Shown here: one piece after another, positions 20,626-23,040 of the stretch
How the letters are laid out: each line of letters starts with the position of its first letter
Position numbering within the stretch: the stretch's first letter is position 1
Made by a program: the position numbers and the translations under genes
Source of the DNA: a virus
DNA length: 23,040 nucleotides
Virus record (IMG/VR): IMGVR_UViG_3300033149_003182
Location: 1-23,040 of that record
Strand: one strand, 5' to 3'
The notes under the pieces: model-generated
Database searches by the model: none
What the model saw: the letters and a program-made list of their open reading frames with translations, nothing else
What the model was told of the DNA's origin: nothing

Positions 20626-22925
20626 TGCTAGAACGGGACGATGTTTACAATGACATTCTGGATAGATTGAGCTCGTTGGAGGCCCTGACCCAGGACCTGC
20701 ATGAGGTGTCTCGGCCAGCCGAGGTTGTTCTGGTCGAACAACCAGAGTGGCAGGCATTGGCCGGATGGGTATCAACCGGCTCGGTGCTGCGGGACGTAAT
20801 CGGCCAGATCATTCTGGACCCGGCTACGCCAATGATTCAAATCGCTGCAGGCGGGTATATTCAGTCTGATGATTTTGTCGGTGGATCTGCCGGGTTTCAG
20901 ATCAATGGTGGAACGGCGGAATTCAATGATGTCGTAGTTCGTGGTACTGTCTATGCCGAAAGCGGAGAAATAGGGGGCTGGAGCATCGGCACATATACAC
21001 TAACCGCCGACTCTGGCGCGGTGGGGCTGAACTCGGAGACAACGGGAGGAACAGACATTAGGATCTGGGCTGGCGATACTGACCCAGCGAGTGCTCCGTT
21101 CAGAGTCAGCGAGGGCGGCGAGATATGGGCCACAAATGCCCATATCACTGGGGAGATTGATGCTGAGAGCGGCCATCTCGGCGACCTGGCCATCGATGGA
21201 GTAGTAACAATCGGAACCAGCGCGCCATATATTCAGCTTGACGGACCAAACAAGCGTATCAGGGCCTCCACCTATTCTGCCGGACTTCAGGGGTTTAGTA
21301 TTGAGGAGGACGGTACGGCCGAATTCGCCAATATCTCCGTGCGGGGCGAGATTCACGCCGCGACAATGGCTTACGGGGAGGCACATGCTATCGCCGGCTC
21401 TCTCCTGGTCTCCAAGGCGGCCGGCAAGTTGAAGAATGATGTCACGACGGCTGCCAGTCCAACGACATTCAATATAGACATTGAGGACCCCGACATCGGA
21501 CACGTCCAGCTATTTGACACTGGGGACATCCTGCAGCTCAAGGACGGGAGCGGGAATGACAACTGGGTGTCGGTCAGCTCGGTCTCCGACCAGACTAGCT
21601 TCTATCGTTATGTTTGTACGTTGGAGTCCGGCTCACCAGCGGCACTCCACGCTGGTTGTGTTGTGGTGGACTATGGTGCCAGTGGGGACGGGCTACTGAC
21701 CCTCACCGCTGATGCGACCAACGCGCCCTATATGGTCATTGAGACCCACACCGGCTCGCCCTGGTCAACGCGGCTAGAGAAAGTACGCCTGGGAAATCTT
21801 AATGGCATCACCGATCCGACGTTTGGCGCTCTTTCGGGCTTTGGTCTGTGGACTGATAATGTCTATCTGACCGGGAAGATTTCTGCGACTGGTGGGGAAA
21901 TCTCCGGCATGCTCGACATGGGCGACGGAGGGGAAATCAGGCTGGGTAGTGGTGAGCCCGGAACTGATTTTACGGGGCTGAGATTGTATCGCTCTGGTTC
22001 TACGTATCGCCTGGCGGGATACGATGAAGACATCCTTCAGGCGTATTTCGATAGTGACGGAATACTGAAAGCTGGAAACGTCTCGCTCAAATCTGATGGG
22101 ATTTCGATAGATGGCTCTGCGCTTGATTCTGCGATTAAGGTTAAGCATTTAATCAGCGGATCGTTGTACGCAAGCAGCTATGCGTATTATCAGTCCTCAG
22201 GGGGTGGGGCGTTGGCGGGCAATCAGTTCGTAATCAAGAACGCCGGGGCCGGATACCCAATCATTAGGGCATTGGATGACGAGATAATAATTGGGGGTGC
22301 AATCTCTCCTCCCTCGACCGCAATTGGTGGAGGGTTGGCTATTGGGTGGGAGGCGTACAACATATCCACGCTCCCGCCGAGCGTGGCCAACCAGGATTGC
22401 TATGTCCGACGCGACTGTCGATTTGGAGGGGGCATCTACGTTGGAGACACCGGCACAGACCCTGACGACGACGATATCTACTTCGAGGGCGACCTACGGC
22501 CTGTGCGCGGGGGAACGGCGTACATAGGCCAGACAGTTATTGAAACTGGGTTTGATTACCAAGCAACTGCTCTCTCCGGATTCGATAGCACGACGTTTAC
22601 TGATATGATGGCAAAGACTGTTACCGTGCCAACCGGTGGAGGTACGCTGATTGTCTGGGCAAACTGGACGGTTGAGGATGATGGATCGGGCAGCGGAGAT
22701 AGTAAGTGGCGAGTGCGGCTGAAGATTGATGGAACAACCTACGGGGAAGACAGTCTTTGGCTGCGGGCTGACAACGATACTATCAGTGGATGCTTAGTGG
22801 GCAGACAGGCAGAAGTCTCAAGCGGCTCTCATAACATTAAAGTTAAAATCAAGAGGGAAAGCGGTGCTAGGAAGGTTGACACCTCAACCCAGAAGAACAG
22901 TATTACATATATACTGACTGTCTAA
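20622..22925 (+). CDS. Tail tip/fibre protein with repeated beta modules
   Basis: The 767-aa protein is probably the tail tip or fibre that contacts the host. A short N-terminal helix (DDVYNDILDRLSSLEALTQD) is followed by repeated beta-rich modules. Each begins with a 'GFxI' strand and contains a 'TAEFxxVxVRGxIxA' segment: residues about 91 (GFQINGGTAEFNDVVVRGTV), 159 (PFRVSEGGEIWATNAHITGE), 224 (GFSIEEDGTAEFANISVRGE) and 406 (GFGLWTDNVYLTGKISATGG). The C-terminal 100 residues look like a separate beta sandwich (GGGTLIVWANWTVEDDGSG onward). No catalytic motif or S74 chaperone is seen. The start is ATGATG at 20622/20625; the second ATG has the better spacing from AGAGGA. It is the last gene of the late run visible here. 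Confidence 0.75.
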   Translation: MMLERDDVYNDILDRLSSLEALTQDLHEVSRPAEVVLVEQPEWQALAGWVSTGSVLRDVIGQIILDPATPMIQIAAGGYIQSDDFVGGSAGFQINGGTAEFNDVVVRGTVYAESGEIGGWSIGTYTLTADSGAVGLNSETTGGTDIRIWAGDTDPASAPFRVSEGGEIWATNAHITGEIDAESGHLGDLAIDGVVTIGTSAPYIQLDGPNKRIRASTYSAGLQGFSIEEDGTAEFANISVRGEIHAATMAYGEAHAIAGSLLVSKAAGKLKNDVTTAASPTTFNIDIEDPDIGHVQLFDTGDILQLKDGSGNDNWVSVSSVSDQTSFYRYVCTLESGSPAALHAGCVVVDYGASGDGLLTLTADATNAPYMVIETHTGSPWSTRLEKVRLGNLNGITDPTFGALSGFGLWTDNVYLTGKISATGGEISGMLDMGDGGEIRLGSGEPGTDFTGLRLYRSGSTYRLAGYDEDILQAYFDSDGILKAGNVSLKSDGISIDGSALDSAIKVKHLISGSLYASSYAYYQSSGGGALAGNQFVIKNAGAGYPIIRALDDEIIIGGAISPPSTAIGGGLAIGWEAYNISTLPPSVANQDCYVRRDCRFGGGIYVGDTGTDPDDDDIYFEGDLRPVRGGTAYIGQTVIETGFDYQATALSGFDSTTFTDMMAKTVTVPTGGGTLIVWANWTVEDDGSGSGDSKWRVRLKIDGTTYGEDSLWLRADNDTISGCLVGRQAEVSSGSHNIKVKIKRESGARKVDTSTQKNSITYILTV

Positions 22926-22927
22926 AG

Positions 22928-22993
22928 TGTACTCTAATGTTTCTTTCTTGACAAATGGTGTATACTGGTGGAACCCTGTCAAGGAGAGACGAG
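22928..22993 (+). promoter_or_regulatory. Leader between tail fibre and next gene: possible promoter/operator or IS end
   Basis: This 66-bp AT-rich leader has TTGACA (22948-22953) and TGTCAA (22977-22982) as an inverted pair, a GTATAC palindrome (22960-22965) and TATACT (22961-22966) as a possible -10. TTGACA is too close to TATACT to pair with it as a normal promoter, so the elements are more likely an operator, or the -10 alone with a poor -35. A second TTGACA (22876-22881) with TATTAC 19 bp on (22901-22906) lies inside the tail fibre end. AAGGAGAG at 22981-22988 is a good ribosome binding site for the ATG at 22994. The leader starts TGT (22928), as IS481-type ends do. Confidence 0.35.
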
Positions 22994-23040
22994 ATGAACA
23001 CCGATCCGGTCACCAAACTGGCTCGCCAACGGCTCAGCGT
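22994..23040 (+). CDS. Start of a gene cut by the window edge, possible IS481-like transposase
   Basis: Only the first 15 codons are present (MNTDPVTKLARQRLS). They follow a good ribosome binding site (AAGGAGAG, 6 bases ahead) and their own promoter-like leader, so this is a separate transcription unit from the phage late genes. The opening matches, from memory, the start of IS481-type helix-turn-helix transposases, where an 'ARQRLSVL' segment precedes the helix-turn-helix. With 15 residues this cannot be confirmed; a phage gene or a regulator is also possible. Confidence 0.35.
   Translation, partial: MNTDPVTKLARQRLS

Noticed and set aside
1-23040. CRISPR arrays, tRNA or rRNA genes, diversity-generating retroelement parts, integrase
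   Set aside because: I looked for regularly spaced short repeats, cloverleaf-like segments, reverse transcriptase or recombinase motifs and found none; the region is almost fully occupied by late phage genes.

Overview
This window is the late (morphogenesis and lysis) region of a tailed double-stranded DNA phage or prophage. Gene order and protein families point to a long-tailed, HK97-like siphovirus. All supported genes lie on the + strand and are packed tightly, most junctions being ATGA/GTGA/TGATG-type overlaps or gaps of a few bases. Base composition is GC-rich, with several GTG starts. The host cannot be identified from the sequence. The style of the proteins (C39-type lysin, HNH + P27-type small terminase, high GC) would fit a GC-rich bacterium such as a member of the Chloroflexota or Actinomycetota; this is a weak inference.

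Left part (1-2106). A consensus-like sigma70 promoter (125-152) precedes a 72-aa orphan gene (199-417), a 23-bp imperfect dyad (425-447) and a strong intrinsic terminator (474-506). Next comes a likely lysis cassette: a small multi-helix membrane protein (528-839, holin candidate), a membrane-anchored coiled-coil protein (844-1131) and a C39-like cysteine peptidase (1128-1739, putative endolysin). An HNH endonuclease (1741-2106) follows. The order promoter, terminator, lysis genes, packaging, head, tail matches the lambda late operon (pR'-tR'-S-R-Rz-cos-terminase-head-tail). It suggests control by antitermination or terminator read-through.

Packaging and head (2206-8622): P27-type small terminase, HK97-type large terminase, a small probable beta-barrel protein, a portal fused to a Mu-F-like minor head protein, an S78-type prohead protease with an extra C-terminal domain, and an HK97-fold major capsid protein with an N-terminal delta domain.

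Between the capsid gene and the connector genes lies an accessory block (8647-12585). It holds a two-domain glycosyltransferase (GT-B plus GT8-like GT-A), a sulfotransferase-like protein, a class I SAM methyltransferase, an unknown 210-aa protein, a 34-aa basic microprotein and an unknown 99-aa helical protein. The first three look like a virion-surface modification system and are the most unusual content here.

Connector and tail (12586-22925): gp6-like adaptor, head-closure protein, HK97 gp10-like protein, DUF3168-type tail terminator, major tail protein, and two tail assembly chaperones. The chaperones are joined by a clear -1 programmed frameshift (C CCA AAC slippery site plus stem-loop). 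Then come a tape measure protein with five 45-residue repeats, a distal tail protein with nested inserted domains, a Gp37-like tail/baseplate protein and a repeat-containing tail tip/fibre protein. The right edge (22928-23040) starts a new gene whose first 15 residues resemble IS481-type transposases. It may be an insertion sequence next to the tail fibre, but only its first bases are visible.
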